DNA of 64,000 nucleotides, taken from assembly GCF_002240355.1 (NCBI RefSeq), contig NZ_CP016353.1:5743001-5807000 (forward strand). Reading direction: 5' to 3'. Below the pieces are notes generated by a model. The model was given only the letters and a program-made list of their open reading frames with translations. It was not told the DNA's origin and ran no database searches. Made by a program: the position numbers and the translations under genes. This DNA comes from Prauserella marina. GTDB taxonomy: Bacteria; Actinomycetota; Actinomycetes; Mycobacteriales; Pseudonocardiaceae. Shown here piece after piece: positions 1 to 10,675 of this stretch. Numbering within the stretch: position 1 is the stretch's first letter; every line of letters begins with the position of its first letter.

Positions 1-212
1 TAACTGTGCGGCCAAAACAACGGCATGACCAGCGCGACGAGCGCGATCAGCACGAGCACGCCGACACTGATCATCGCCAGCTTGTGCCGGAGGAACTTGC
101 GCAGGACGATCGCGCCCTGACTCCGCGGCTCGGGTAGCGCCTCGTTGCCGAGCCCGCCCTCATTGATCGGTGGCTGCTTCCCGGTCTCTGCGCCGGTCAC
201 CAGCGAGTTCAT
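1..212 (-). CDS. ABC transporter permease, OppC/DppC type (N-terminus only)
   Basis: This is the first 70 residues of the second inner-membrane permease of a peptide-type ABC importer; the rest lies left of the window. The ATG at 212 follows the stop of the OppB-type permease after one base, so the two are translationally coupled. About 40 hydrophilic residues are followed by RKFLRHKLAMIS and a hydrophobic helix rich in V, L and A, the usual start of OppC proteins, where the loop after the first helix faces the binding protein. The assignment rests on this N-terminus and on position after an OppB gene. Confidence 0.8.
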   Translation of the reverse strand, partial: MNSLVTGAETGKQPPINEGGLGNEALPEPRSQGAIVLRKFLRHKLAMISVGVLVLIALVALVMPLFWPHS

Positions 213-213
213 G

Positions 214-1230
214 TCAGCCAACGCGAATCCTCGGGTCCAGTACGCCGTACACCAAATCTGCCAGCAGGTTCGCGAGGACCACCGAGATGGCGATCACCAC
301 GACCCAGCCCATCATGACGTTCGGATCGTTCTTGTTCACGGCTTCCACGAGCACACTGCCCATACCGTTCCAGTTGAACACCCGCTCCGTGATGATCGCA
401 CCGGTCACGACCGTCGCGAAGTTCACCGAGAACAACGTCGTGACCGGGATCAGCGCGTTCCGGAAGGCATGCCGGAAGATCACCCTGCCGGAGGAAAGGC
501 CCTTCGCCCTCGCCGTCCGCACGTAGTCCATGTTCAGCGTCTCCAGCATCGATGCCCGCTGGAACCGGCTGTAGGCCGCGAAGCTGATGAACATGATCGA
601 CAAGGTCGGGAGAAGGAAGGCACCGACATAATTGGCGACGAATTCACCCGCGCTGTCGGCACTCAACGTCTCGGGACTCGTCGTCTTCAAGAACGGCGTA
701 CCGAGCCATTTACCGAGACCGAGATCGTCGACGACGACATTCAGGTCGATGGCGTACTGCTTGAGCACGATGGCGACACAGAAGATCGGCATCGAGAAGA
801 ACAGGAATGCGAGCGTCGTCGCGATGTAGTCCCAGGCCGAGTACTGCTTGACCGCGGCGAGAACACCGACGGCGACACCGAGCACGAGCGCGATCAGCTC
901 GGCGCCGAGCACCAGCCGGATGGTCACCCAGAAGGCACTCATGATCTTCGGGTATACCGGCTCCATCGCGGAGCCCTGAGCGATCGAGATACCCCAGTCA
1001 CCTGTGACGAATCCACGGAGCCAGTCCCAGTACCTGGGTATCAACGGCTTGTCGAGCCCGAGTTGGTGGGCGATGGCCGCGACCGACTCCGGGTTGATGT
1101 TCGGCTGGTTCCTGATCTCGGCGAGCGGGTCGCCCGCACCGGCGACCATGAGGAACACCAGGAAGCTTCCGATGATCAGGATCGGAACCGAGATCGCCAA
1201 CCGGCGAAGGATGTAGAAAACCAGGTTCAA
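214..1230 (-). CDS. ABC transporter permease, OppB/DppB type
   Basis: Inner-membrane permease of an oligopeptide/dipeptide ABC importer, about 338 residues with six expected membrane helices. It starts LNLVFYILRRLAISVPILI, the typical first helix, and holds the EAA-type loop near DYVRTARAKGLSSGRVIFRHA that contacts the ATPase. The open frame runs up to 1371, but I chose the TTG at 1230 because AGGAG sits 7 bases upstream and it gives the family's usual N-terminus. It lies downstream of a binding protein gene with a hairpin between, and one base before the OppC-type gene. Substrate cannot be told from sequence. Confidence 0.85.
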   Translation of the reverse strand: MNLVFYILRRLAISVPILIIGSFLVFLMVAGAGDPLAEIRNQPNINPESVAAIAHQLGLDKPLIPRYWDWLRGFVTGDWGISIAQGSAMEPVYPKIMSAFWVTIRLVLGAELIALVLGVAVGVLAAVKQYSAWDYIATTLAFLFFSMPIFCVAIVLKQYAIDLNVVVDDLGLGKWLGTPFLKTTSPETLSADSAGEFVANYVGAFLLPTLSIMFISFAAYSRFQRASMLETLNMDYVRTARAKGLSSGRVIFRHAFRNALIPVTTLFSVNFATVVTGAIITERVFNWNGMGSVLVEAVNKNDPNVMMGWVVVIAISVVLANLLADLVYGVLDPRIRVG

Positions 1231-1330
1231 CGACTTGCTCCTAGTCCGGGCTTGGCCCGGAATTATTTCGCCACTGCCCGGAACCACGGTAGTGGGGGTC
1301 GGGAAAGCGTGAACAGATACTTCCGTTGGT

Positions 1331-1365
1331 GATCGGGGGCCGGGCTCGTGGCCCGACCCCCGATC
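1331..1365 (-). terminator. Intercistronic hairpin between binding protein and permeases
   Basis: Two 15-base arms (1331-1345 and 1351-1365) pair with a single mismatch around a 5-base loop. There is no clear T-run. It lies downstream of the solute-binding protein gene and upstream of the permease gene on the same strand. Such hairpins often stabilise the binding-protein message or partly terminate, giving more binding protein than permease; that role is inferred. Confidence 0.65.
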
Positions 1366-1404
1366 ATTCACAGAGTCAGTCGATGACTCGGCACGCTCCG
1401 GTTA

Positions 1405-3168
1405 TCAGCCGGTGCGCTCCCATTCGCCGACATTCCACAGGACACCGTTGTACGACTGCATGTAAACGCGGTCGATGTTACGGAAGGCCCACATGGACGG
1501 GGTGGCGAAGATCGGAAGCGTCGCGTACTGCTCGGCGAGCGCCTTGTCGGCTTCCTGGTATGCCTTGGTCGCCGCGGCCTCGTCGGTCGCGGAGGTGGCG
1601 GTGTCGAAGGCCTGGTCGATCTTCGGATCGCTCAGTCCCTGCCAGTTCTGGCCGCCGCCGGTGATGTAGATGGCCTTCTGCTCGGCCTTGAACGGAGCAG
1701 CCGACCAGCCGAAGAGGGCGATGTCGTAGTCACCCTTGTCGACCCTGCCCTTGAGGAAGTTGGGGTCGGTCTCGTCCTTGATCTCGATGCCGGCGGCGCG
1801 CGCCTGCGACTGCACGATCTCGACCGTGCGGCTGCGCCGCTCGTTCTCGTTGTGCGAGATCGTGACGGAGAACCGCTCGCCGTCCTTCTGGTAGATGCCG
1901 TCCTGACCCTTGGTCCAGCCGCCTTCCTGGAGCGTCTTTTCCGCGGCTTCGGCACCCTGGCCGGCCCGTTCGCCATAGTTGTCGACGAAGCCGTCCTCGC
2001 CCTCGAAGAACACGATGCTGTTCAGCGGCTTCGCGTCGGACAGGACGCCCTTGAGCAGCTTGTCGGTGATCTCCTGGCGGTCGACGACCTCGAAGAACGC
2101 CTTGCGAGCCGCCTCGTCCTTGAAGAGCCGGTTGTAGTTGAGGTCGAAGTGCTCGAAGGTCAACTGAGCGGCCGAACCATAGGTCACGCCCTGCGAGGAG
2201 AGCCCCTTCATGGTGTCGGCCGCGGTGTCGTCGGGCTGGGTGGAAGCCGCGACGTCGATCTCGCCGTTCTGCAGCGCGGTGGCCATCGCCTTGGTGTCGG
2301 GGATGGCGCGGACCGTGATTTCCCTCGGTCCGCCCTTGGCGCCGATCCACTCGGGGTTCTTGTCGAGGACGACGGTTCCCGAGTTCGGGTCGAACGACTT
2401 GATCTTGTAGGGGCCGGAGCCCGGCATGGTGGCGGCGTCGAAGCCCTTCCACTCGCCTGCCCAGAAATCGGCGACCTTCTTGACGTTCTCCGTGTCGGTC
2501 GGCTTGACCTCACGGATGTCCGAGATGCCGGTCTTCTGCTCGATGATGTGAGCAGGCATCAGCGACTGGTCGGCGAAGAGGCCCTTGTAGTCGAGGTAGG
2601 GCTCGGTGAACGTGGCTTCGAAGGTGAGGTCATCCGTGCACTTCGGGTCGTCCATAAGCTCGTAACCCGTCGAGGAGGAGGAGTTGAATCCCTCGGCCTT
2701 TCCGGAGTGCGAGAGCCAGTTCAGGTAGAAGTCCTTGCAGTTCCACGGCGCACCGTCGGACCACTTGACCCCGTCCTTCATCTTCCATTCGACGACCTGA
2801 GGGTCTTGCGACTTGACCGTGACGGACTCCATCACGTCTTCGTTCAAGAGCACCTTGTTGTTGCCGTCGAGAGTGAAGGGACCGATGATCGTCGCGGTCA
2901 GAATGTAGTTGTTGTACGAACTGTTCGCGTCCGCGGTCTTGTTGTTGTACGCGGAAAATGCTTCATCGATCGCGACAGTGACCGGGTCACTTTCGGGCAC
3001 CTCGGCGATCTTGTAGGTATCGCCCTGCTGAGCCTTGCCCTCCGCCATGCTTTTGACATCTGCGGTCGAGCCGTCGTTCGAGTCGCCGTCGCCGCCGCCG
3101 CAAGCGCTCAATACGAGCGCGGATGCGGCCACCAGCGAAATAGCGGAGACTACCTTCGATCTCCTCAT
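1405..3168 (-). CDS. Family 5 extracellular solute-binding lipoprotein (peptide ABC importer)
   Basis: Substrate-capture lipoprotein of the adjoining OppBC-type importer, 587 residues. The signal peptide ends in a lipobox (LSAC, residues 20-23) followed by GGGDGDSNDGS, so the mature protein should be anchored outside the membrane by a lipidated cysteine. The body has SBP_bac_5 features: WKMKDGVKWSDGAPW near residue 130, SGPYKIKSFDPNSGTVVL near 260 and a C-terminal WNVGEWERTG. AGGAGGG lies 8 bases before the ATG. It is the first gene of an operon running to the left edge. The ligand (oligopeptide, dipeptide or other) is not evident. Confidence 0.88.
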   Translation of the reverse strand: MRRSKVVSAISLVAASALVLSACGGGDGDSNDGSTADVKSMAEGKAQQGDTYKIAEVPESDPVTVAIDEAFSAYNNKTADANSSYNNYILTATIIGPFTLDGNNKVLLNEDVMESVTVKSQDPQVVEWKMKDGVKWSDGAPWNCKDFYLNWLSHSGKAEGFNSSSSTGYELMDDPKCTDDLTFEATFTEPYLDYKGLFADQSLMPAHIIEQKTGISDIREVKPTDTENVKKVADFWAGEWKGFDAATMPGSGPYKIKSFDPNSGTVVLDKNPEWIGAKGGPREITVRAIPDTKAMATALQNGEIDVAASTQPDDTAADTMKGLSSQGVTYGSAAQLTFEHFDLNYNRLFKDEAARKAFFEVVDRQEITDKLLKGVLSDAKPLNSIVFFEGEDGFVDNYGERAGQGAEAAEKTLQEGGWTKGQDGIYQKDGERFSVTISHNENERRSRTVEIVQSQARAAGIEIKDETDPNFLKGRVDKGDYDIALFGWSAAPFKAEQKAIYITGGGQNWQGLSDPKIDQAFDTATSATDEAAATKAYQEADKALAEQYATLPIFATPSMWAFRNIDRVYMQSYNGVLWNVGEWERTG

Positions 3169-3515
3169 TACGTGTGCCCTCCTAGCACTGAGCCCCTGGA
3201 TGTCCGGACCACGGGACCCACTCGCCCCGGTTCACAGCGCCGGGACTTACGACGCGCCAAGCCACACTCGTTTGGCGCACTGCGGGGGAACGCTAAGAAG
3301 GATGACCACCCGCAGTCACCACTTCCCGAGCGATCGTGACCAAAGGGTGACATCCGACTTACTTCCAGCTTGACAACGGTTACTTGGTGCAGCCATTCGA
3401 TGGCAAACCGATCGTCCGTTCGGTCAGCCACGGGAGCAATGTAAACGTTGTACGAGCCGTGCACAGAGTTGTGGGCCGAAATCCCCCACATTGAGGCACA
3501 GCTGGTGTGGAAGCG
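3169..3515. other. Intergenic region upstream of the peptide-binding protein
   Basis: About 350 bases separate two lipoprotein genes on the minus strand, so the promoter of the oligopeptide operon should lie here. A TTGACA at 3371-3376 is on the plus strand, where no gene follows. I see no convincing minus-strand promoter, terminator or small ORF with a ribosome site. Confidence 0.5.
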
Positions 3516-5336
3516 TTACCGCTGAGCCCTCGTCCAGTTGACGGCGGAGGAGAAAGGTCCGGTCATCGGGGGACCGGACGACACACCGGCGACACTCGAA
3601 CCGATGGCCAGCGTGTCGGCGAGCTGGAAGAGCGGGATCGCGATGTTGGCCTGCCACAACGCGGGCTCCACCGTCGAAAGGGTCTCGTCGAGCGGTTCGT
3701 CCCCGGTGAGCGCGGACTCGATGGTCGGCTGAAGCACCTCGTCACAGAACGCGGCGGGGTTGGCGGGGGTCACCGTGGTGTCCGATGCGTCCTCTTCGCT
3801 GTCCCAGCCTGGCCCGCAACCGAAGGCAGAGGCCAGCGTCGAAGCCGGATCCGCGCTGATGGGCTGGGGAACGACCGCGATGTCGACGACGACGGTGCCG
3901 CTCTGGGTTGTCGACTGGTCCTCGGGATCCGTGCTGACCGGCGAGGCGAGCAGGCTGGAGAACAGTTCCCTCGACGGCGGATTGACCGTGGTGACCTCGA
4001 TGCCGGCGGAGGTCAGCTGCCTGCTCAGTTCCGTAGCGATGCTCGCGTAGGGCTCCTGCTGACCTGGCGAGGCGACGACGACCGAAAGGGTCTTGCCCTC
4101 CCTCGCCCAGGTACCGGCCTCCTTCTCGTAGCCGGCCGCGGTCAGCAATTGCTGCGCCCGCTTGGGTGTCACGTCTCGCGGCGATCCGGAAGGCGGCAGG
4201 GTCGGTTCGTAACCGGAATCCGAGGGCGGCATCACGTGAGCACCGGCACGCAGTTCCCGCATGGGACTGCCCTTCGTGCCCTCGGCGATGAGCTTGTCCC
4301 TGTCGATCAACGCGGCGACACCCGCCCTGACCTGGTCGTCGGCCAGTGTTCCCACCGGCCGCAGCAGGGTCTCCGCGAAGTACGGCCTTGCGACCGTGTG
4401 CGTCTCGACCTCCTTGCCGAGGCCCGCGAGCAGATCGAGTCCCGTCCCGTCGAAGTTGCCGAGCGCGAACTGGTCGTTGCCGGTGCGCAACGCGTTGACC
4501 ATGCCGGACTGGTCGGAACTGCGCAGTACGACGCGGTCGACGGCCGCCGGTTTCTCCCAGTACCGCTCGTTGCGTTCGAGGACGATCTCGCCGCGCTCCT
4601 TGTCGAGCGTCTTGACGGCGAACGGGCCGCCATAGGCGGGGAAGCTGTCGGCGAGCGCGCCCTGCCAGCCTCCCGGGGCGTCCTTGAGCAGGTGAGACGG
4701 CAACAGGTTGTCGAAAAGCGACTTCCAGCCCGGATAGCGCTCCGAGAAAGTGACCTCGACGCGCTTGCCGCCCTCACCTGGCTGGATGGCCGAGATCAAT
4801 CGGTAGCCCGCCTTGTCGACGACGCCGGGCTGGTTCTTCATCGCGTCGGCGAGATAGGCGAAGTCCTCGACGGCGATGGGTGCGCCGTCCGACCACGAGG
4901 CGTCGGGACGGATCTCGTAACGAACCGTGAAGGGATCCTCCGAGATGACCTCGGCCGAGGTCATCAGGTTCTTGTCGAGCGTCGGTTCTCCCTCCTCGTC
5001 CGGCCGGAAAACCGAGGGCAACAGCATCGCCGACAGCGCGGACGTGACCGTCGAGAGATCAGCGTTGTGGTGCGGGTTGTAGCCGCCCGCGATGTCGTCG
5101 AGGCTGACCGTGATCTGCGATGGCGTGTTCGCGGGCGGGGTCGAGGTCTGCGCGATGGGGCTGCTCACCACGGGAGGCGGTGGAGTGTTGGTACATCCGG
5201 CCAGCACGACGACGAGTGTGAAAAGCAGGGCCAGCGCGCCACGCCCGCTTCGCCTGCCACGCCCGAAGGACGTACGGTGACCCGGCCCGACCGGGTCCCT
5301 CCGGCGTGTGCGCACCCCGCGGCCCCTCCTGCTCAT
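3516..5336 (-). CDS. lpqW: LpqW-like family 5 substrate-binding lipoprotein
   Basis: A 606-residue lipoprotein of the peptide-binding superfamily. After an Arg-rich N-region there is a hydrophobic stretch and lipobox (LAGC, near residue 48), then a TPPPP linker. The block around SAMLLPSVFRPDEEGEPTLD and the YEIRPDASWSDGAPIAVEDF region match mycobacterial LpqW as I remember it. The typA-lpqW order here also matches Rv1165-Rv1166. LpqW helps steer phosphatidylinositol mannoside and lipoarabinomannan synthesis in mycobacteria, rather than importing peptides. Whether that holds here is inference. The Arg-rich leader is long, so a start inside the frame is possible. Confidence 0.75.
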   Translation of the reverse strand: MSRRGRGVRTRRRDPVGPGHRTSFGRGRRSGRGALALLFTLVVVLAGCTNTPPPPVVSSPIAQTSTPPANTPSQITVSLDDIAGGYNPHHNADLSTVTSALSAMLLPSVFRPDEEGEPTLDKNLMTSAEVISEDPFTVRYEIRPDASWSDGAPIAVEDFAYLADAMKNQPGVVDKAGYRLISAIQPGEGGKRVEVTFSERYPGWKSLFDNLLPSHLLKDAPGGWQGALADSFPAYGGPFAVKTLDKERGEIVLERNERYWEKPAAVDRVVLRSSDQSGMVNALRTGNDQFALGNFDGTGLDLLAGLGKEVETHTVARPYFAETLLRPVGTLADDQVRAGVAALIDRDKLIAEGTKGSPMRELRAGAHVMPPSDSGYEPTLPPSGSPRDVTPKRAQQLLTAAGYEKEAGTWAREGKTLSVVVASPGQQEPYASIATELSRQLTSAGIEVTTVNPPSRELFSSLLASPVSTDPEDQSTTQSGTVVVDIAVVPQPISADPASTLASAFGCGPGWDSEEDASDTTVTPANPAAFCDEVLQPTIESALTGDEPLDETLSTVEPALWQANIAIPLFQLADTLAIGSSVAGVSSGPPMTGPFSSAVNWTRAQR

Positions 5337-5492
5337 TCGAAACCGACATCGCTGACTCGACGAACTTCACAATCCGGCTCTCGTCCGTTGGGCACAGAGC
5401 GTGCCAGACCTGACGTCAAGCCCGGATACCGGATCAGGATCCGCTACTTGGGTGACGCGCCAGCTCGTTTTCCGGTTCCACCAGGCAGGCGA

Positions 5493-7406
<1,914 letters not shown>

Positions 7407-7517
7407 GCGTCGGCTCCTGTGCGGGAAGAGAACGGGGGTGACCAGCGGCTCGATTAGCCGGGCACGGTCATATCCAGAATACTCGCGGGAGCATTGTGCT
7501 CAGCACCACACCTCGAT

Positions 7518-7536
7518 CAAGGGTAGGCACACCTAA
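7518..7536. promoter_or_regulatory. Candidate IdeR/DmdR iron box
   Basis: The 19 bases match the well-known IdeR/DmdR1 consensus (TTAGGTTAGGCTAACCTAA) at 14 positions, with the core GTAGGC and ACACCTAA well kept. It lies 38 bases before the GTG of the small Lys/Cys-rich gene and about 110 bases upstream of divergent typA, so it could regulate either. The match is partial and single. Confidence 0.35.
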
Positions 7537-7573
7537 CCTGAGGCGGTAGAACGGCCGCTACCGGAGGACGCGA

Positions 7574-7750
7574 GTGGGCAAGAAAAAGCACAAGGCCGGC
7601 AAGGATCCGAAGGATCCGAAGGCCACCGTCCGCAAGCTCATGAAGGCCGGCAAGGTCAAGAAGAAGTGCTGCAAGTCGAGCCCGCGCTGCAAGAAATGTC
7701 CGGTGCTCGCGTTGAAGAAGGCAAAGGCCAAGCTCGAAAAGGCGGCCTGA
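7574..7750 (+). CDS. Small Lys/Cys-rich protein, 58 residues
   Basis: A 58-residue ORF with a GTG start and GGAGG 6 bases upstream. It begins VGKKKHKAGKDPKDPKATV and has a cluster of four cysteines, KKKCCKSSPRCKKCP (residues 29-43), then a Lys/Ala-rich tail. It is strongly basic. The four cysteines could bind a metal, and the charge suggests nucleic-acid contact; both are inferences. It is divergent from typA. I do not know a characterised family. The good ribosome site and clean, biased composition argue that it is real. Confidence 0.7.
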   Translation: MGKKKHKAGKDPKDPKATVRKLMKAGKVKKKCCKSSPRCKKCPVLALKKAKAKLEKAA

Positions 7751-7807
7751 GCCGGCACGACGGTTACCCGCACCGGCCGAGTCGACCGGCGCCCTGCGGC
7801 CTGCGGC

Positions 7808-8107
7808 CTAATGCACGACGGCTTCGTTCAGCAGCCGCAATTCGGGACAGGTACGGGTTGCCGAGAACTCGACGACCTCGTAGTGCGCGTAATGCCCGAG
7901 CACGAGCGGGTCGGTCGCGAGCATGGCGTCGAGTTTGCCCCGCGTCATCGGCCTGGTGATCATCACCTCCCCGAGATGCGGCTCTCTCCTGCCCGAGGCG
8001 AGGAAGTAGGAGTGGTCGTATTGCCTGGCCACCCATTCCACGTGATCGGGAAGGACGTAGTCGAGTTCCTGCCGGGGCGCGGTGTAGGTCAGCAGCACGA
8101 CATACAT
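7808..8107 (-). CDS. YciI-like protein
   Basis: A 99-residue protein resembling the YCII/dimeric alpha-beta barrel family: it starts MYVVLLTYTAPRQELD, has HVEWVARQ, a GEVMITRPMTRGKLDAML segment and ends with FSATRTCPEL. YciI-type domains carry a His-Asp pair of uncertain catalytic role; H22 in DHVEW is a candidate. No Shine-Dalgarno is visible, so it may be leaderless. It stands alone between a plus-strand small gene and a Nudix gene. Function unknown. Confidence 0.7.
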   Translation of the reverse strand: MYVVLLTYTAPRQELDYVLPDHVEWVARQYDHSYFLASGRREPHLGEVMITRPMTRGKLDAMLATDPLVLGHYAHYEVVEFSATRTCPELRLLNEAVVH

Positions 8108-8182
8108 GAATCAACGGTAAATCCGCGGCGACCGGAAAGCACCTTCCACCACCCGGCCGTTATCGCCGCTCACCGCATACGG

Positions 8183-8578
8183 TCACAACAGGGCGGCGAG
8201 CGAGGGAAGCAGCACCCTGTCGGCAGGCAGCCATTCGACGTCGGCGAGTTCTCCCCCTGCAATCCAGCGCACCGCGCTGTGCTCGACGGCTCGCGGCTCG
8301 GAGCCGGCGTGGCGCAGCGTCGCCGCGAACACCCGCAACAGCTTGGTGCCCGACAACGGAACGTCCGGCCCCACCCGCTCGCCGACGATCACGTCGACAC
8401 CCAGTTCCTCGGCACACTCCCGGATCACGGCGTCCACATCGGACTCACCGGACTCGACTCTTCCTCCAGGCAGTTCCCATTTTCCGGCTGTGTCGGCCGG
8501 AAAGGCGCGTTGCTGAGCCAGCAGAAGGCCGTCCCGCACGATGGCGGTACCCACGATGACGGTCGGGATCACGAGCAC
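8183..8578 (-). CDS. Nudix hydrolase, MutT type
   Basis: A 131-residue Nudix hydrolase with the full Nudix box GRVESGESDVDAVIRECAEELG starting near residue 39; the REcaEE core binds the catalytic divalent metals. MutT-type members clear 8-oxo-dGTP or related nucleotides. In M. tuberculosis mutT2 (Rv1160) lies close to typA/lpqW and phhB, as here, so a MutT2 role is plausible. It ends near the histidine kinase start of the next operon but faces the same way with a 7-base gap after that gene's stop, so it may be co-transcribed with the two-component system. Confidence 0.85.
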   Translation of the reverse strand: MLVIPTVIVGTAIVRDGLLLAQQRAFPADTAGKWELPGGRVESGESDVDAVIRECAEELGVDVIVGERVGPDVPLSGTKLLRVFAATLRHAGSEPRAVEHSAVRWIAGGELADVEWLPADRVLLPSLAALL

Positions 8579-8584
8579 GAGACG

Positions 8585-9934
8585 TTACCCCGTGCCGGCG
8601 TCGTACCTGCGCCAGCTGACCTGGAAGCGAGCGCCGCCGTCGGGCGAATCGCCGACGGTGACGCTGCCTCCCCGCCTGCGCACCGCCTCGGCGACCATCG
8701 CCAGCCCGAGTCCCGTCCCTCCCGAAGAGCGCGCCCTGTCGTCGCCGACGCGATAAAACCGGTCGAACACCCTTTCCCTGTGCTCCGGCGCGATTCCCGG
8801 CCCGTCGTCGTCGATGACGACCCGTACGCGCGACCGCGAGGCCAGCACCGAAACCACGATCCTGCTCTCGGCGTATCTCGCGGCGTTGCGCAGGAGATTG
8901 TTCAGCACCAGCTCGACCTCGGCGTGGGTCGCCAGCGCCCACGCTGTCGGCACCACGGCACTCACCCTGGCCTCGGGTGCCCCTGAGGGCAGCCTCGCCA
9001 CCGCGGCTCGTGCCTCGCTGACCAACTCGACCGGCTCGGTGGGCGGCACCTCGCCCGCGTCGGCCCTCGCGAGCGCGAGCAGCCCGTCGAGCAGGGCCGA
9101 CAGTCGTTCGGACTCGGCGAGCACGTCGGCAAGGGTCTCCTGCGCGAATTCCGGATCGGGGTTCGCGACGGCGACCTCCGACTGCACCCTGATCGAGGCG
9201 ACCGGCGACCGCAGTTCGTGCGCGGCGTCGCCGGTGAACCTGCGCAGCCGTTCGCTGACCTCCTCCTGCCTCGCCAGCAGCGCGTTGAAATCCGAGGCGA
9301 GCGCCCTCAGTTCGTCGTGAGCACTCGGCAACGGCAACCTGCGCCCCGGCGGCAGCGCCCTCACCGAGCGGCGCATCCTGCCGACCGGCCGCAGCGCGGC
9401 CCTCACGCCCAGCCAGGTCGCGAGCGCGGCCACGATCGACCCGATCAGCGCCACGACCAGCAACCATCGGGAGCCGTCCGCCACGGCGGTCGTCGACCCG
9501 ACCATCGGCGCCCCGACGGCGACCAGCCGCTGCATCCCGTCCGGCGCGGTGACGACGGAGCCGAGCCAGCGCCACTTCAGCGCCTCGTCGCCACTCGACT
9601 CGTACCGCACCCTGAGACCGGCCTTGAGGTCGCTGACATCGCTCGCCGTGAGCTCGGGCCGCTGTCCCCCGTCGACCGGATTGCCCGCGATGTCGAGCAC
9701 CCTGATGTCGATACCGTGCGGTCCCGACGGCGATGTCCCCCTCGCCACGTCGGCACTCGCCTCGGTGAGCTGTGTCTGCAACTCGTCGTCGACGGAACTG
9801 GTGAGCAGCGGGCCGAGCGCCTTTCCCGCCAGCGCGGCGAGCCCGAACAGCAGCACGAGGGTCACCGTCGTCGCGAGCAGGGTGATCCTCGACTGGAGGC
9901 TTCGCCGGATCCACCAGTTCCGTGGCGAGATCAC
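8585..9934 (-). CDS. Two-component sensor histidine kinase
   Basis: A membrane sensor kinase of 449 residues. Helix 1 is about residues 17-40, the extracytoplasmic domain about 41-155, helix 2 about 157-180, then a HAMP linker. The HisKA motif is FTGDAAHELRSPVA with H239 the likely phosphorylation site. The ATPase domain has LNNLLRNAARYAE (N box), DDDGPGIAP (G1) and GGTGLGLAM (G2). Its ATG overlaps the response regulator stop (ATGA), so the pair is coupled. It resembles MprB/CseC-type kinases by architecture. The signal is unknown; the divergent LolA-like/ABC operon hints at envelope stress. Confidence 0.9.
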   Translation of the reverse strand: MISPRNWWIRRSLQSRITLLATTVTLVLLFGLAALAGKALGPLLTSSVDDELQTQLTEASADVARGTSPSGPHGIDIRVLDIAGNPVDGGQRPELTASDVSDLKAGLRVRYESSGDEALKWRWLGSVVTAPDGMQRLVAVGAPMVGSTTAVADGSRWLLVVALIGSIVAALATWLGVRAALRPVGRMRRSVRALPPGRRLPLPSAHDELRALASDFNALLARQEEVSERLRRFTGDAAHELRSPVASIRVQSEVAVANPDPEFAQETLADVLAESERLSALLDGLLALARADAGEVPPTEPVELVSEARAAVARLPSGAPEARVSAVVPTAWALATHAEVELVLNNLLRNAARYAESRIVVSVLASRSRVRVVIDDDGPGIAPEHRERVFDRFYRVGDDRARSSGGTGLGLAMVAEAVRRRGGSVTVGDSPDGGARFQVSWRRYDAGTG

Positions 9935-10635
9935 CCTGTCGTCGCCTGGTCGAGCTCGGGATCGGAAGCCACGTAACCATGTCCTCGCACGGTGCGGACG
10001 AACGCACCAGCCCCTACCGCGTCGAGCTTGCGGCGCACGTACCCGACATAGACCTCGACGACGTTGCGAGTCGCCGCCTGTTCGTCACCCCACACGGCGC
10101 GCAGCAACTCGTCCTTCGTGACCACGGTTCCCGCCCTCCCCACGAGAACCTCCAGCAACGCGAACTCACGTGGGCTCAGCGCGACCGGTTCCTCCCGCCA
10201 GCGCACCTCCCTCGCCGCCCTGTCCACGACGAGGCCGCCGATGCGCAGCGCGCCACGAGTGCCCTGGGTCGCCGCCCTCCGCAGTACCGCCCTCACCTGC
10301 GCGACCAGCACGACGAACGAGAACGGCTTCACGAGGTAGCCGTCCGCGCCGAGGTCGAGCCCGTCGGCCTGATCGACCTCGCCGTCCTTGGCCGAGATCA
10401 TCAGCACCGGCGTGTGCACCTCCTGCGCGCGAAGATGCTGCAACACCCGGTAGCCGGAGAGGCCGGGCAGCATGATGTCGAGCAACAGCAGGTCGAAGGC
10501 ACCCGTCTGCGCCAGTCGCAGCCCGCTCGGGCCGTCGGCGGCCGTCACGACGTCCATGCCCTCCGAAGTGAGGCCCCGCTGTAGTGCCTTGCGCACCCCG
10601 GGCTCGTCGTCGACGACCAGTACTCGTGGTTTCAC
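9931..10635 (-). CDS. OmpR-family response regulator
   Basis: DNA-binding response regulator, about 234 residues from the GTG at 10635 (VKPRVLVVDDEPGVRKAL). The open frame extends to 10674, but the receiver would then carry an odd 13-residue tail. The receiver has DDE at its start, phospho-acceptor Asp in FDLLLLDIMLPG, ISAKDG and VKPF. The C-terminal winged helix has LSPREFALLEVLVGR and VVEVYVGYVRRKLD. It sits upstream of its kinase, and four TCTCAG repeats stand 41-76 bases before the start, so autoregulation is likely. Confidence 0.9.
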   Translation of the reverse strand: MKPRVLVVDDEPGVRKALQRGLTSEGMDVVTAADGPSGLRLAQTGAFDLLLLDIMLPGLSGYRVLQHLRAQEVHTPVLMISAKDGEVDQADGLDLGADGYLVKPFSFVVLVAQVRAVLRRAATQGTRGALRIGGLVVDRAAREVRWREEPVALSPREFALLEVLVGRAGTVVTKDELLRAVWGDEQAATRNVVEVYVGYVRRKLDAVGAGAFVRTVRGHGYVASDPELDQATTG

Positions 10636-10675
10636 GACTCTCAGGATGCCGGTTTCCCGTCGCTCGCGCGCCACC

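Noticed and set aside
145-1332. Long plus-strand ORF of 395 codons across the OppB gene
   Set aside because: It is antisense to a clear permease. Its product is an Arg, His, Asp-rich chain typical of high-GC shadow frames, with no ribosome site.
1852-3339. Plus-strand ORF of 495 codons opposite the binding protein
   Set aside because: Shadow of a well-supported lipoprotein gene; composition (Val, Arg, Asp, Gly) is what reversed high-GC codons give.
3371-3376. TTGACA as a promoter -35 box
   Set aside because: It is on the plus strand, with no plus-strand gene downstream and no matching -10 box.
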